A stretch of 64,000 bases of DNA from Bostrychus sinensis (Eukaryota; Chordata; Actinopteri; Gobiiformes; Eleotridae), in NCBI GenBank assembly GCA_020698575.1, contig CM036243.1:14685903-14749902 (forward strand). Direction: 5' to 3'. Position 1 is the stretch's first letter. Each line of letters begins with the position of its first letter. Under the pieces are notes generated by a model that was not told the origin of the DNA, ran no database searches, and saw nothing but the letters and a program-made list of their open reading frames with translations. Below, one piece after another: positions 38,351 to 49,463 of the stretch. Both the position numbers and the translations under genes were made by a program.

Positions 38351-40864
38351 AGTTTTTGTATGCATAAACAGACATGGTTCTTTTTTCTCTCACTACTGTA
38401 TATGTATAATGATTATGTCACCTTTCCCTCTTAAACTTGCTGTTATCTATCTCAATACTCTGGTCCCTCATCCAGCAACATACATATATCACTTTTGTTG
38501 CTTGCATTTTGTTTCTTTATGGTCACAATTATTGTTCTCACTAATTGTGCACTGACACTTCTTTCTTTTCCTTCTTTTCCATCCAACAGGAGAAGTGCAT
38601 GCATGCTTTAACCATAGTACTGGCTCTATGTGTCTTGCTCAAGCTTGTCGCATACACACACAGACACACACACACACTTATCCACAGTAAGGTGCTTTGA
38701 AGTGGAAAAGGCCCGGAGCTCTGTACCTTCTCTACATCATTCACCCTCCACAACACAAACATTATGGCACAAACACAGCCAATAAGAAGGCACAAAAGCA
38801 GAGGAGGGGACCACACTAATCTCTTCTAATGAGTCTAGTCAAAACAAGCTTTTAATTCATATCTTGTCTATGCAACATTCTCTAAAACGTTGTCATTATG
38901 CTATCATCTGCGCTTTTCTTTTCACTATAAGGCAGTTTTGTAATTCGGGTACAAGGTAGGAACCAGAGTATACAGGGCCCGGGGCAGCTTCCAACATCTT
39001 AAGTGGAACCTACAGTAAATGAGAAGCCAGCACTGTATCTAGTGCACTTAACAGGACCCACTTATGGCTTTCGTGCTTCAAGATGAGAGCCTAGGTACAT
39101 GCCTAAAACACACTCCTCTCATAATGGAAGTTTTACATCAGGATGTTAGCATGCACCGCCACAGGAGCAGTATATGTCCTAAATATATTTTTTAGCACAC
39201 ATATAGGCATACGTTTAGACATTTAGGTTTTACGACAGACACACTTTCTCCATTTATCTGGGCACAAAACGTACATGGGCTTGTGACCTGTTGTTGATTA
39301 AGACCAACCATAAACATGCGGCATTACAAAAGTATAACTGATCTTTGAATGGACAGGAAAAGAAAATTTGACTTAAATATCTATGGAAGAAATACAGAAG
39401 TAAAAGATATATACGGCTCGGGCTCTAGGTTGGAACACGATAAGAGCCTTCATCCCGCTGCCAGTCATTTCCTTCTTTCATCTCTTCCCTCTCTTATCTC
39501 TAAACTGTATATAAGTCAAAGAGTCTTAAGTAACACAGCCTTTGGCCAATCATGGTCTTGCACTGGGCACTGACACCTCATTTGCATAATCTAAATCCTG
39601 CTCAGGATAGTTGTTGGACCTGAGGTGTGTCACATGGGTTCAGTGCAGGGATTGGCTCTCATGTCCCTATCTGACAGGCTGGGAAAGTAAAAAAAAAAAA
39701 AAAACACCACTCACTCTGCGCTGGAACTTACATAAAGTAACATGAAAGCACCGAAAGGGGGTTTCTCTTGATCATAAATCAAGACGTTTAAATACAGAGG
39801 AGTGTCACGCTGACGGGGAAGTTTGGGAAACTCTGGAAAATTCTAACCTGTTTAAGTTTGGGCATGTAAGTTATTGTTTGACCCTTTCATCTAAAGCTGA
39901 CACAGTGGAATACATAAGCTATAATACAAACAGTTCCAACATACTATAAGATGGACCAAAACAATATAAATAAGTGACATCCATACCACAAACAGCCTAT
40001 TCTTAAAAGTCATACAGATCAATCCATAGTCTTACATTGGGATTTCACAGCTCTACTTTGTGATGCAATAGGGATAATAGCTGTAAATAAATGTAAATAT
40101 TGAACAAAAAAGCTCTGAGCATATACAGAACTGTCGAGATATATAGATTTTGGGTCCAATTTAGAACTAAATTAGGACAAAACCAGGAAACCAGAATTCA
40201 ACCCAGGACTAACACTAAACCGAGACCAAACCTGGGACTAAACCTACCCACAATATGCCTGTATCTGGAACCCAAGTTTACGACTTCTCTTTGGTCCTAA
40301 ATATCCTTATGAAATGCACCTTGAAAACGTTTATCTCATGCTCAAAGCCTACACATTTTGCTAAAACACTAAATGACATAAAATGTGCAGCAGGGGATGT
40401 CAGGTGTTCTGTCCTCAAAGAGTAGGCCTAGTGCTGCGCTTCTTTCTACCTGCCTGTAATTAGGCCCCGTTTGCTGCTCCCTTCTGCCACACGATGCTCT
40501 TTTTACAGCCTGTGCTCTGATTTATGAAAACACGCTGGCAGACATGTTGGCACTGTATTTACTGTATCAGTGGAGCGGGTGATGAGCGTGTGACAAACAG
40601 CACAAGCGACGGTCCCCGTGACGCTTCACTTGACACAAGGAGAAAACGAGAGGCGCATGATCACAATGTGGATGACTACAGCGGGCTTGCGGTCCGATTG
40701 AGACAACACAACATGCTTACACAAACAATGCATTTACTCACATCTCTGAATTTATCCCATCTCTCCGAGAGCCATTTATCATCCAAAAAATTGCCGTTGT
40801 CTGAACGAGCGGAGACGTGTCCAAAGGCGACGGCGCACACGCACAGCAAGGCGACGCTCAGCAT
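27682..40864 (-). CDS. spock3: spock3, testican-3 (secreted SPARC-family proteoglycan), complete in ten coding exons
   Basis: Testicans are secreted brain proteoglycans with a signal peptide, unique N-terminal domain, Kazal-like domain, SPARC-type EF-hand domain, thyroglobulin type-1 domain and acidic tail; the SPOCK3 N-terminus is reported to inhibit MT-MMPs. Exons in transcript order: 40742-40864, 34569-34608, 32664-32772, 31272-31380, 30982-31090, 30724-30837, 30418-30639, 29264-29326, 29039-29176, 27682-27854; total 1200 nt, 399 residues, every phase consistent. Visible: MLSVALLCVCAVAFG signal, NGNFLDDKW, LDPAKDPCLKIKC, CPVVHPSPVCGTDGHTYSTK (Kazal), CKLEYQAC, RLRDWFRVLHEN, PICKDPLGWMFSRLDIN and DQSEIKSLYMD (EF-hand region), GQCWCVDRYGNEVAGSR (thyroglobulin), and a C-terminus with ESSGDPGSGD (likely glycosaminoglycan Ser-Gly sites) and an Asp/Glu tail ending DDDEYLS. 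The signal peptide and RSDNGNFLDD favour SPOCK3 over SPOCK1/2. The N-terminal region is shorter than human. Confidence 0.93.
31450..31532. mobile_element. terminal fragment of the CCACCTCTG-ended DNA element
   Basis: Ends ACTTAAGTACTTCCTCCACCTCTG, as in the copies at 22641-22915 and 24852-25294. It lies in a spock3 intron. Confidence 0.4.
33427..33509. repeat. tandem array of a 10-bp unit GTGTGTGCGT
   Basis: Six near-perfect head-to-tail copies of GTGTGTGCGT are followed by a plain TG run, in a spock3 intron. Open frames across it are artefacts of the repeat. Confidence 0.95.
34457..34530. mobile_element. hAT-like terminal fragment
   Basis: Begins CAGTGGTTCCCAAAGTGGGG, a Charlie/ZBED-type hAT terminus. 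It lies only about 40 bases downstream (plus-strand sense) of spock3 exon 2's donor side. Confidence 0.45.
34569..34608 (-). other. spock3: spock3 coding exon 2 (40 nt micro-exon)
   Basis: On the minus strand TTTTAG precedes GAGCCAAGAACATGG; the exon encodes EPRTWTPTKPFDQ and ends before donor GTTGGT. It joins FRD (exon 1) to ALDPAKDPC (exon 3) in phase. The human equivalent reads EVEDDYFRTWSPGKPFDQ, so the acidic VEDDYF-type residues are absent here. Confidence 0.85.
35318..36500 (+). mobile_element. Tc1/mariner-like transposon remnant, copy A
   Basis: It starts TACAGCGGCAAGAAAAAGTT and then TTAGCATTTTTCCTTTATTG, and its right side carries the inverted counterpart TCCAGGTTGTAAGGCA, where it breaks off. 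Inside, 36020-36202 reads in frame with SVLLWGYLSLVGTGKLLR, resembling the VWG...GTG stretch of Tc1 transposases. No intact transposase frame remains. Copies B and C are at 49464-50845 and 62102-63207. Confidence 0.7.
38317..38346. repeat. (CT)n microsatellite
   Basis: Uninterrupted TC dinucleotides, about 30 bases. Confidence 0.95.
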
Positions 40865-41170
40865 CTGCGGACACAACAACAGAGCGGTGATCAGTCACGG
40901 GAGCAGGCTGTAGGACACGGCTATCGCGTTGAAAACAGCTAAATGAGTGGGTCATACCAACAGAGATACAAGGTCTCAGTCCCAATAAACGGAACACAAA
41001 AACAAAGACGTGTTTTCCTACCTTGTCGCATCAGTTGCTTTTCAGACTCGATGTGTTCGCTCGCTGCCGTTTTCTGTCTCTAGTAATAGCAGAACCTCTC
41101 CTCCCTCCCTCCCTCTCTCTCTCTCTTTCCGCACACAACGGGAGCGCGCGTCCCACCGTGCGCGTTCCCT
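40865..41170 (-). promoter_or_regulatory. spock3: spock3 5'UTR and probable promoter
   Basis: This is a GC- and CpG-richer stretch directly upstream of the spock3 ATG, including a CT-rich block at about 41095-41130. No TATA box stands out. It is inferred from position and base composition. Confidence 0.45.
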
Positions 41171-41326
41171 AAGCTCTGGCCCTCTTTCTGTTTCCCTAGA
41201 CGCAGAGGAAAGAGTCCAATGGCTTATGTGGACTAAAAAAGATTGCCCCTTGATTAGTAAGAAGAACAATAATTGATTACAGATTGTTACGGTAAAATAT
41301 GGCGACCCAGAAGGCTCAATCAATAT

Positions 41327-41345
41327 AAAAAAAAAAAAAAAAAAA
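41327..41345. repeat. poly(A) tract
   Basis: Nineteen consecutive A, followed by TCACAG. No retroposon body was recognised beside it. Confidence 0.8.
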
Positions 41346-43938
41346 TCACAGCACACTGAGCACAGATATAATTAAAGGCCTTTTAAAATTATTGTTGGCA
41401 CACAAATTAATTTCAGAGCTTTTATTTGCTTCAGTTGCATCAGACTAGCTTCCCCTGCTTGAGCTACTGTTATCAAATAATTGCAGCTTGGGTTTGTTTG
41501 AACACTAGAGTTCCTTACTTTTCAAGGCTGAGGTGAGCTCAGGACTGTAAATTCATGCCACTAGATTACATGGCTTCCTTTAGAAATGCACAGTACATGG
41601 CAACTCCAAATGATTTGTGGAGGTGGGAAGAATCATTTCTTTCTCTGTTTTTTCAAGTTTAAGTGTTCTGTGATAATAAAAAAAAAAGTGCAGTGACAGA
41701 GTACCTTTATAGTACACTTTGTATAACCAAAGTAAAGTGGGTCTACAAACCCCTTCTGTTCAACCCCATTTTCATCAATAGGTCGGTCTTTGTTTGTGCT
41801 TTGGTTCTCTGATTGGTTTTTCAGACTGTATCAGCCAGAGGCAGTTTATTCAGTATATTGTGGCACTGCTCTCTGAATTCTGAAACCCCTGAAAATCCCA
41901 GTCATGTCAACAGGGAACAGAGTAGTTCTTTGAATAGTATGAAAGAAGAATTTAAAAAATGAAAGTCTGGGCTTGTCTGCAGGGGCTTCCCATGTCCACT
42001 GGGCAGATTACCTTATAGTTTAAACATTTTTCCCTAAAATCCTCTGGAGCTGAATGCATTGCATCCAGTGGATTCATGGGAAAAAAGTTTATAACGTTTA
42101 AGCTATAATACTTTACAATAACAGTGATATTTAAATTATAAAAGGTGTGGCAGCCTCTGCTGGTTCACCTGCCTAATGACCCGGCAGAGATTCTGCATAA
42201 GAGAGCATTTGTTTTAAAGTTTTAATGTCTGATGGTAGTACTGTTTTGTTTCTAGCTTTTGTTGTTTTTTTAAAAAAAAAAAATCTGATTGATATTGTGT
42301 TGTGGTCAGCAGAAGTGGCAGTGCCAACTTCAAATACAGTTTGTTTTACTTAAAAGCTAAGCTAATGGCTACAGAGCCATTTATTGTGTCAGTTTCAACT
42401 ATACAGATATCAAAAATGGTGATATAGATGCAAAGCCGGGAGAAGATTTGTAAAATTCTTAGTGAGAATCAAATCGAAAGCACATATAATATTATTCTTT
42501 CATCTGAGAGAAGGCTGCCTATTGGTCAGGTCGGTCAAGTCATTACTATGCACAGTTGCAGCAGAAGCCCACATGACCTCAGTTTCACATCTTCATCTTC
42601 CTGAGGGGCTGTGTGTGTGTAGGCATGTGGAAAGATGAGAGGGGGCTCATATTTGAAAGTCAAATGAGAACTATGAACTATGCACGCCTGCATCCCAGAG
42701 ATATACAAAAGAGGATCGGGTGGGACAAGCGGGATGGTAAATGGTCAGTGGTGCAAGTACAACCGGGTCCAAATGAGTAATTAAAGGTGTTTGATACAAG
42801 TTGTACTTTCTAACAGGATGTGTGCAGCGTGTCAACAGGAAGGTGGAAGTAGAGAAAACCATTGTGGTTGAATGAAAGCGGGCTGTAGACTTCTTTGAAC
42901 TTTTCTTTGTTCTCTCAGATCACAGCAGAGTGATTTCATCTTTGCAATTAGGTATAGCCATTTTTATGCCCTAATATTTAAAATAATATGTTGTCAGGCA
43001 ATATAATATAGGATGTTTGTTTTTGAATTATTTATTTTTTGTCAGTGAACACATACTTTCTACAATGTTTGCCTTTTACTTACTATATTTAGTGCAGTGT
43101 AAAAATATGAGTGCATTTTTCATCCCAACAACAACATTCTCAAATAAATTGCATAACCAAGAGAAGCAGACATGGCAAACTATCATCTACATCCTCTTCT
43201 ATCACACCAACTATCCCCATGTTCTCTGTCATCCATTAATCTCCTCTTTGGTATTCCTCTAGACCTCCAGTTTGGTAGCCTGGCCAGCCAGACTAACTCT
43301 TTTCCTAGAAGTTGTCTGGTATCCCTTCGCTTGAATTAAATTTCTATGGGCAAAACAGTCACAGACGGAGTGACCAATCAGAGAAACAAAGCACTTAAAT
43401 TCGCTCTGGTGCAATCTTGGTTATGTTTTATCGGAGATTAGCGTCCATATTTGTAAAACGCCCTGCAGATAAATGGCTGTAATAAGCTGGTTCCAAATCG
43501 ACCAAGGAGAAACAGTTTGCTGTGGCTGAGGAACCAGTCTCTCCTGCTTCAACCTCCTTCTACCAGACATTGACTCTTCCTCCTTTGTACAAGTCCAAAC
43601 CACCTAAATCTGGCCTTTCTAACTTTATCTCCAAACATCTAACATGAGCTTTTGCTCTGATGTACTCATTCAAACCTTCTTGCACATGGCTCCTCAGCTC
43701 TTTTCCACACTCTCTGTTGCTCTACCGACACTATTGTAAACCACATCTTCTGACTGGATCAAATTACTAACTGTAATAGGCAGGTGGTTTGTCCAGCCAC
43801 CTGCAAGAAAAGTGGCTGGTGTCTGTAAAATTGATACAGTATTTCTTTGTTCTACTGGACTTGTAGGTTATTTCCTATTGGCTTTTTGTCCCACAAAACC
43901 AAAGGCATGCTGTCATTCGTGTGAAAGTACAAAAAGTA

Positions 43939-44458
43939 CACTGGTCAGGTATAACATTATGACCACCTACATATTATTTGCTGTCATAAGGTTATGTGTT
44001 ATGACCTGCCTCAATATGCGGGCCCATATGCTGTGATGCACTGTGTGGTCTGAGACCTTTCTTCTAGAACCAGCATTACATCTTCAGCAATCTTAGCTAC
44101 AGAAGCTCGTCTGTTTGATTAGCCTCCGCTCCCGGCATCACCTGTCGCTGGTTCACCACTGTTCTGTCCTTGGACCACTTGTGACAGATACTGACCATTG
44201 CAGACCGTAAACACCCACCAATTGCAATTTTGGAGTTGTCCTAACTCAGTTGTCCAGGCATCACAACTTAACCCTTGTTAAAGTTTCTCAAATCCTTAAG
44301 CTTGACCAATTCTCCTGCTTGTAACACATCAACACATTTGAGCAAGCTGCTGCTTAATATACAGTATCACACCCACTAACAGGTGCCATGATGAAAAGAA
44401 AATCTGTTATTCATTTCACCAGTCAGTGGTCATAATGTTATACCTAATTGGGGTATGT
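43939..44458. mobile_element. MITE with TATGACCAC inverted ends (copy 2, longer)
   Basis: Left CAGGTATAACATTATGACCA; the right end reads GTCATAATGTTATACCT, its reverse complement. The interior is about 180 bases longer than copy 1 at 26130-26470. No transposase is seen. Confidence 0.7.
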
Positions 44459-45101
44459 GAGTGATTGTAATTCAGATTTCTGCTGTAGTGCTGAGCTGAT
44501 ACTTTTATGGAATGATCTAATTATTTTGATAGTTAAAGATCTGTCTTAAATTAGGTTTATCTAAGGTTGAGGCATCGGCAAGGAAAAGCATTAAGTCATT
44601 AAGTGTCCTCTCAAATATAAATGCATAAACGCATGTGTTCTAGGCCAGTGAATCTATGCATTATTCAGACAGGGACATTAAAGATGTAGATGTGGTCAGA
44701 GATGTATGCGGCAAAGACACACACGAGAAACAGAATTGTTAGGCTGCGACTGCTGAAGCCCATTAAAACTCTGCTGAGATCCTTAGTTCCACTATAGTCT
44801 GCCTTTTAAGTAAAGTCACACAATGTTGTTGACTCAGTGGCTGTCTGGGCTGACAAAGAAAAGATGTGAAAAGAGAGCGAAATGGGACAAAAACAGTGTG
44901 AGTGTGTGTGTTTAGAGAAGGAGAGCCTTGAAGCTTGTCACAAGTAGTGGAGATTTCACAGCTCAGTGGCTTTGTCGCTGTGCACCTGCTCACTGAAGGT
45001 GGATGAGAGGCAAAAAAGGGGGCTGAGGTAAAGGGTTCAGTTGAAAAAGGACTAAAAAGAGAAGAATCAAAGCGTATTCTTCTAAAACCACCAAAAAAAA
45101 A

Positions 45102-45127
45102 ATAATAATAATAATAATAATAATAAT
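45102..45127. repeat. (AAT)n microsatellite
   Basis: ATAATAAT run of about 26 bases directly upstream of a retroposon-tail-like segment. Confidence 0.9.
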
Positions 45128-45139
45128 TTCCAGCCCGTA

Positions 45140-45266
45140 TAAATGGAAAGGGTTGCATCTGGAAGGGCATCCAGCGTAAAACCTATGCCAAAGTAATCTG
45201 CAAGTCACTGTAATATGGGAAGGAGGCAGATGATTTGCTGTGGCGACTCTAAAAAAAGGAAAGAAG
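45140..45266 (+). mobile_element. retroposon 3'-tail-like repeat
   Basis: GGAAGGGCATCCAGCGTAAA and later TTTGCTGTGGCGACTC match the conserved tail of a very common fish non-LTR/SINE family. Partial relatives are at 47195-47256 and 8848-8910. Confidence 0.55.
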
Positions 45267-45378
45267 ACGTGGCATTTACTGTAGTACTGACTACCATATA
45301 TTTTGTTGCATAAGAAAGACCCAGTATGTGCAGAACTAATAGAACTTGACAGAACTATAATTCATAAGCACTCTTTCC

Positions 45379-45427
45379 AAAAAAAAAAAAAAAAAAAAAA
45401 AAAAAGAAAAAGAAAAAGAAAAGAAGC
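45379..45427. repeat. poly(A) grading into (AAAAAG)n
   Basis: A run of 26 or more A followed by AAAAAG repeats. Confidence 0.9.
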
Positions 45428-45833
45428 TAAGATGTGACATGTTTGGCTAGATGTTTTATCTTGAACATGCCTAAGTGTTTCATATTTGCTTTCAATGGAA
45501 ACTTCCACAGCGGATAGGCTGGGGTTAACGACTGCCACTGGTGCTGTTGACCCACAGGTTGCAAATGGAAACTGGGCTACTATTGAAGAAGGAGAGGAGG
45601 AAGACCCCTCCTATTTTCTCTTTGACGGCAGGAGAGTCTGGATCCTCAGCCATAGCAAGTCGTTTACAGACAGACAATTTGGAAACAGCCTATCACAGCC
45701 GTTTATCTGCAGCACGTCTTACAACAAAAAGTCTTACAGACTTTTTCTTACAGACATTTTCCGTAAGTCTTTGGAGAACTGTTTTTTACTGCTATCCATA
45801 TTCTGTATTCTGGTATTTTTATGGCAAAACAAC

Positions 45834-45863
45834 AATGGTGACAACAATTCTGTTGTCACCATT
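45834..45863. repeat. perfect 13-bp palindrome with 4-base loop
   Basis: Arm AATGGTGACAACA, loop ATTC, arm TGTTGTCACCATT. The right arm contains the GTCACCAT that is duplicated around the adjacent hAT element. Confidence 0.9.
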
Positions 45864-46540
45864 AGAGCCCGACCGATATGAATTTTTTGAGGCCGATGCC
45901 AATACCGATATTAAGTAACCAAAAGATACTGATATCCGATACATCAGCCGATACAGTTACAGATTAGGAAAAAGTATTTTTTCTTTCTGCTCTTGTTTAC
46001 ATGAATATGGCGTGTACACCCCAGGCCACTTTATTGGACTAAACATCTTTTCAAAATGTTGTAGAATGCTGCTTATTGTTCTTTATGCTGATTGTTATGT
46101 AAGTTGTAGTGGGCATTGGTGTGGGGAGTATTATTATGTATTATATGAATTATATTTATTTATTTTATTTAGCTTTAACTAAATTTATTTAACTTAAATT
46201 TCATTTAATCTTGCTCTGCAAGTAGAGCATGGGGAGAACTACAAAATGCATTTTGAATTTTTGTTCTATGAGGTTTTATGGCAGAGAAATTAGCAAAAAA
46301 AAAAATGTATTGCCTTTTTGAGCTTTTCAGGCCAGGAGAAGGCGATTTGGGGAGTTTTCTATGAACTGCAGAGTAAAAGCCCATCTGCTTGGAAACACTC
46401 TGATGAACAAATAGCAGAAGGCCATCATTCGGAAGTAAACAGGTCTTATTCCAGTGTTCCAGCACACAAAAAAATAGTACTGTTTATATTGATAATTTTC
46501 TAATGGGCTATCTCGGCCGATATATATCGGTTGGGCTCTA
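45863..46540. mobile_element. non-autonomous hAT element with 8-bp target duplication
   Basis: The left terminus TAGAGCCCGACCGATAT and the reverse-complemented right terminus TAGAGCCCAACCGATAT match at 16 of 17 positions. GTCACCAT stands directly outside both ends (45855-45862 and 46541-46548). An 8-bp target duplication with TAGAG ends defines the hAT superfamily. The 678-bp body has no transposase, only repeated GATATCGG-like words near the ends. Confidence 0.85.
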
Positions 46541-47036
46541 GTCACCATGTTCGTTTTGGATATGAGTCAGTGGATGCTGCTTAACATCTCGCTCTTTGTT
46601 TCTCTGATGCATTGGGTAGTCCCTAGAAGACAGCTCTGAGTGTTTACAGTTCAAACATCATATAGTGCATTGGCATTATCTTGGGCTAAAAAGCACCCTG
46701 TGGCAATACAAAGATTTTGCTCTTTTCTCTAGTACCAGACTAACTTCTTTGTATAGAGTAGGAAAAAAGCTAGGCTAGAAAGGCAATGGTGTAGGACTGA
46801 GACTAGGAGCTTTAATGTTGATACAGCGGGAAAGCTGGAGAGGTGATTAACAAGATGCAGGAAAGTAAGGTGGATATTTAGTGTTTAGGAGACCAGGTGG
46901 AATGGTAGCAAGGCTAGAAGCTGATGACCAGGGTTTAAGCTGTTGCCATTTCTCTTCCATTTCTCATCTACACCATGACATGGTGTGGGCGTAATCCTGA
47001 AGGAGTTTGTTAGGAACATTCTGGGGTGAAGAGTGT

Positions 47037-47040
47037 TAGA

Positions 47041-47085
<45 letters not shown>
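47037..47085. repeat. (TTAG)n microsatellite
   Basis: About twelve TTAG units. Direct repeats without spacers, so not a CRISPR array; telomere would be TTAGGG. Confidence 0.95.
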
Positions 47086-47194
47086 GGTTGTGAATTATAA
47101 AAACAGGTGACTTTCTGGAGTGAATTAAAGGAAGTGATGCAGAATACCAATAGAGGTGAAAGAGTGATGACAATGCATAAGATAGGGCTATATG

Positions 47195-47256
47195 AGGGCT
47201 GATGATTTGCTGTGGCAACCCCTGAAAGGGAACAGTCGAAAGGAAAAGAAGAGTCA
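47195..47256 (+). mobile_element. retroposon 3'-tail-like repeat (fragment)
   Basis: GATTTGCTGTGGCAACCCCT followed by GGGAACAGTCGAAAGG: the same tail family as 45140-45266. Confidence 0.5.
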
Positions 47257-48218
47257 ATTAAAGAAAATAAGTAGATGATTTTTTTTAATCCTTCCCTACG
47301 AGTGAAGAAACATCAGAATGTTAATAGTGCAATGCTCTAAATGTACCATCCTAGACAAATATACATAACTTATAACAACACACTGTATAATACACAAACA
47401 ACACCAGCTATTGTACTTATCTAGATGCAACAAGACTTTCATAAAGATCATATCAAAATAATTATACTGTGCAGCTTTGCATAAAATTGTATGCTATGCG
47501 AATTTAATTTAGCTGTGAATCTTATGTGTGCGACGGGCAGAGCAGGAGTGAAGGGTGAGTTATCTCTGGAAGCAGACGTTTTTAGTGTAGCAGAGACTAT
47601 GAGGTCAGCTCCAGTCCTGTGTTTTAGCCCCAAGACAAAGAGTTAATAGCAGAGTAATGACAGAGAAGGAAACTGCAAACACAAGATAAGCAGACAGAAA
47701 CAAAATAGCTGAAAGCCTGATGACAAAGTCAGTTAGTCAATACAAGGTATAGAAGCTAAAGGACAGGACTAGATGTAGACTATTGCTTCAAATGCATAGA
47801 GAAATGTATACACATTTCTTTGGCTGCTTACACTGGTTTTTGGAAATTTGGTCCAAACCTGTCAAGGATTAAACAAGAAATGTCTTATGACTTAAAAACA
47901 AGCTGAGACATAACATAAAACAACAAAGTTTCGTCTTTATTTAGTATGTACACGGCACATTTTGGCTTGTCTCTTATACTTTTGTCTTGAGTTTTACTGC
48001 ACTTTTGTGACGCAAAGGTTACATCACCACAAATATCACAGAAGTTATCTGCACTGTTTACACAGTTTCAAGGCATCTTTGCTTCCTGAAGTTAAAAATA
48101 TGAGACAGTTCCATAGAAACATCAGGCACTCCCAAATTTTCAAACTCCTACATGTGACTTGAGACAGTTGCCCTTTACAAACACACAACGTCACCTGGAT
48201 CCTCTCCTGAAATCTTCA

Positions 48219-48219
48219 G

Positions 48220-48248
<29 letters not shown>
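48219..48248. repeat. (CA)n microsatellite
   Basis: Uninterrupted CA dinucleotides of about 30 bases. Confidence 0.95.
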
Positions 48249-48250
<2 letters not shown>

Positions 48251-49299
48251 GAAATATATCTACATGCAAGCATTTTGTCAACTTCCAAGACAACAGATTA
48301 CTGTGAATATGTCAAACAAAGCATGTTCATTCAAAATTCTGGTCAAAATGAATATATATTCTAATGTGCAGACAGTGTTTTGAGGTAGAACTGGTAACTC
48401 AGAGACAAACATTTCCTTGCAATCATAAGCCATTCTCTTGTTAATTTGCATAGAATTTCAAATTTTGACCCAATACTGTATCTAAAAAACTAGAACCAAT
48501 AAGTACTTTTGACAAAATTTTTCTTTATTATTTGCCTATATTAGGTAAAGTTTCACTTCTTTTATTCCAGAAGAATTTTGCTTGTAGACCAGTGTTATTC
48601 AAATGTCACACTGCATTTGTCTTATCTATAAATGTCCAAATGTGGCTTCCCATTTCACTTATTGCATTTCCCTCATGATATGCTAAATGGTTATCTACTG
48701 GCCTTAAGTCATGCAGGGGACAGGAGCACTTCGATCTGATTGTGGAAAACCTCAGTCACATGAAGCATGCTACCTATAGTCAAGATCACACTGAGACCAA
48801 GACTCAAGACAAGACCAGACTAATTTGGCCTTAAACCAGTAAAACCTACTGAAGCATAAAAATTTGGTAATGGTCCATTTACAAGGATCAGAAGATTCAT
48901 TCAGAAAAGGATGAGGTGTTGTCTTGGTTGGTTGATGTACTGAGAGTATACGAATAAGACACAAGTCAAAAATGAGACAAAAACAAGATAAATTACATAG
49001 ATGTAAAAAAAACCTAACAATGTCAGATTCTAAAAATTATTGTAAAAATCAAAATGCTACAGACTTTAGTGGTGTATGTTCGCCCTCTTGTGGGCACTTG
49101 TTGACTTTATACTATTTAAAGATTCAAAGATGAAGTAATAAGATTCTAAAACAAATGTACAGTATAAAATACTTAAATTAGGTTTGTTTATTTACTATCC
49201 CCATGAGAGAACACGCAGACTGGATAAAACCAAATAAAATAAAAAAAATTACAAAGAAAAAAAAAAATCCTGTAGTGCACTGGAATAAACAACAACAAC

Positions 49300-49331
49300 A
49301 ATAATAAATAAATAAATAAATAAATAAATAA
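49300..49331. repeat. (AAAT)n microsatellite
   Basis: ACAACAACAATAATAAATAA run turning into AAAT repeats. Confidence 0.9.
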
Positions 49332-49463
49332 TACGGTCGGAAAAATAATACAAAATAATACTGTTCAACACGGAGAACTTATTGTGGTATAAGTTCCCCA
49401 TCTTGTGGTCACTAGTGAACATTACATTCTGGCTTGTACATTTTTGGGCTGTACTTCTTTATG

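Larger units (their letters stand above)
32773..40741. other. long spock3 introns 1 and 2
   Basis: Apart from the 40-nt exon 2 no coding sequence was found. The stretch holds the GTGTGTGCGT tandem array, a hAT-end fragment near 34457, the Tc1-like copy at 35318-36500, a CT run and degenerate blocks rich in ACCAGGACTAAACC-like words (near 40150-40230). Confidence 0.6.

Noticed and set aside
44763..45208. Minus-strand open frame with a run of Tyr or Ile
   Set aside because: It is produced by the AAT microsatellite and the A-rich tract.
47037..47085. Tandem TTAG as telomere or CRISPR
   Set aside because: Unit is not TTAGGG and there are no spacers; simple microsatellite.
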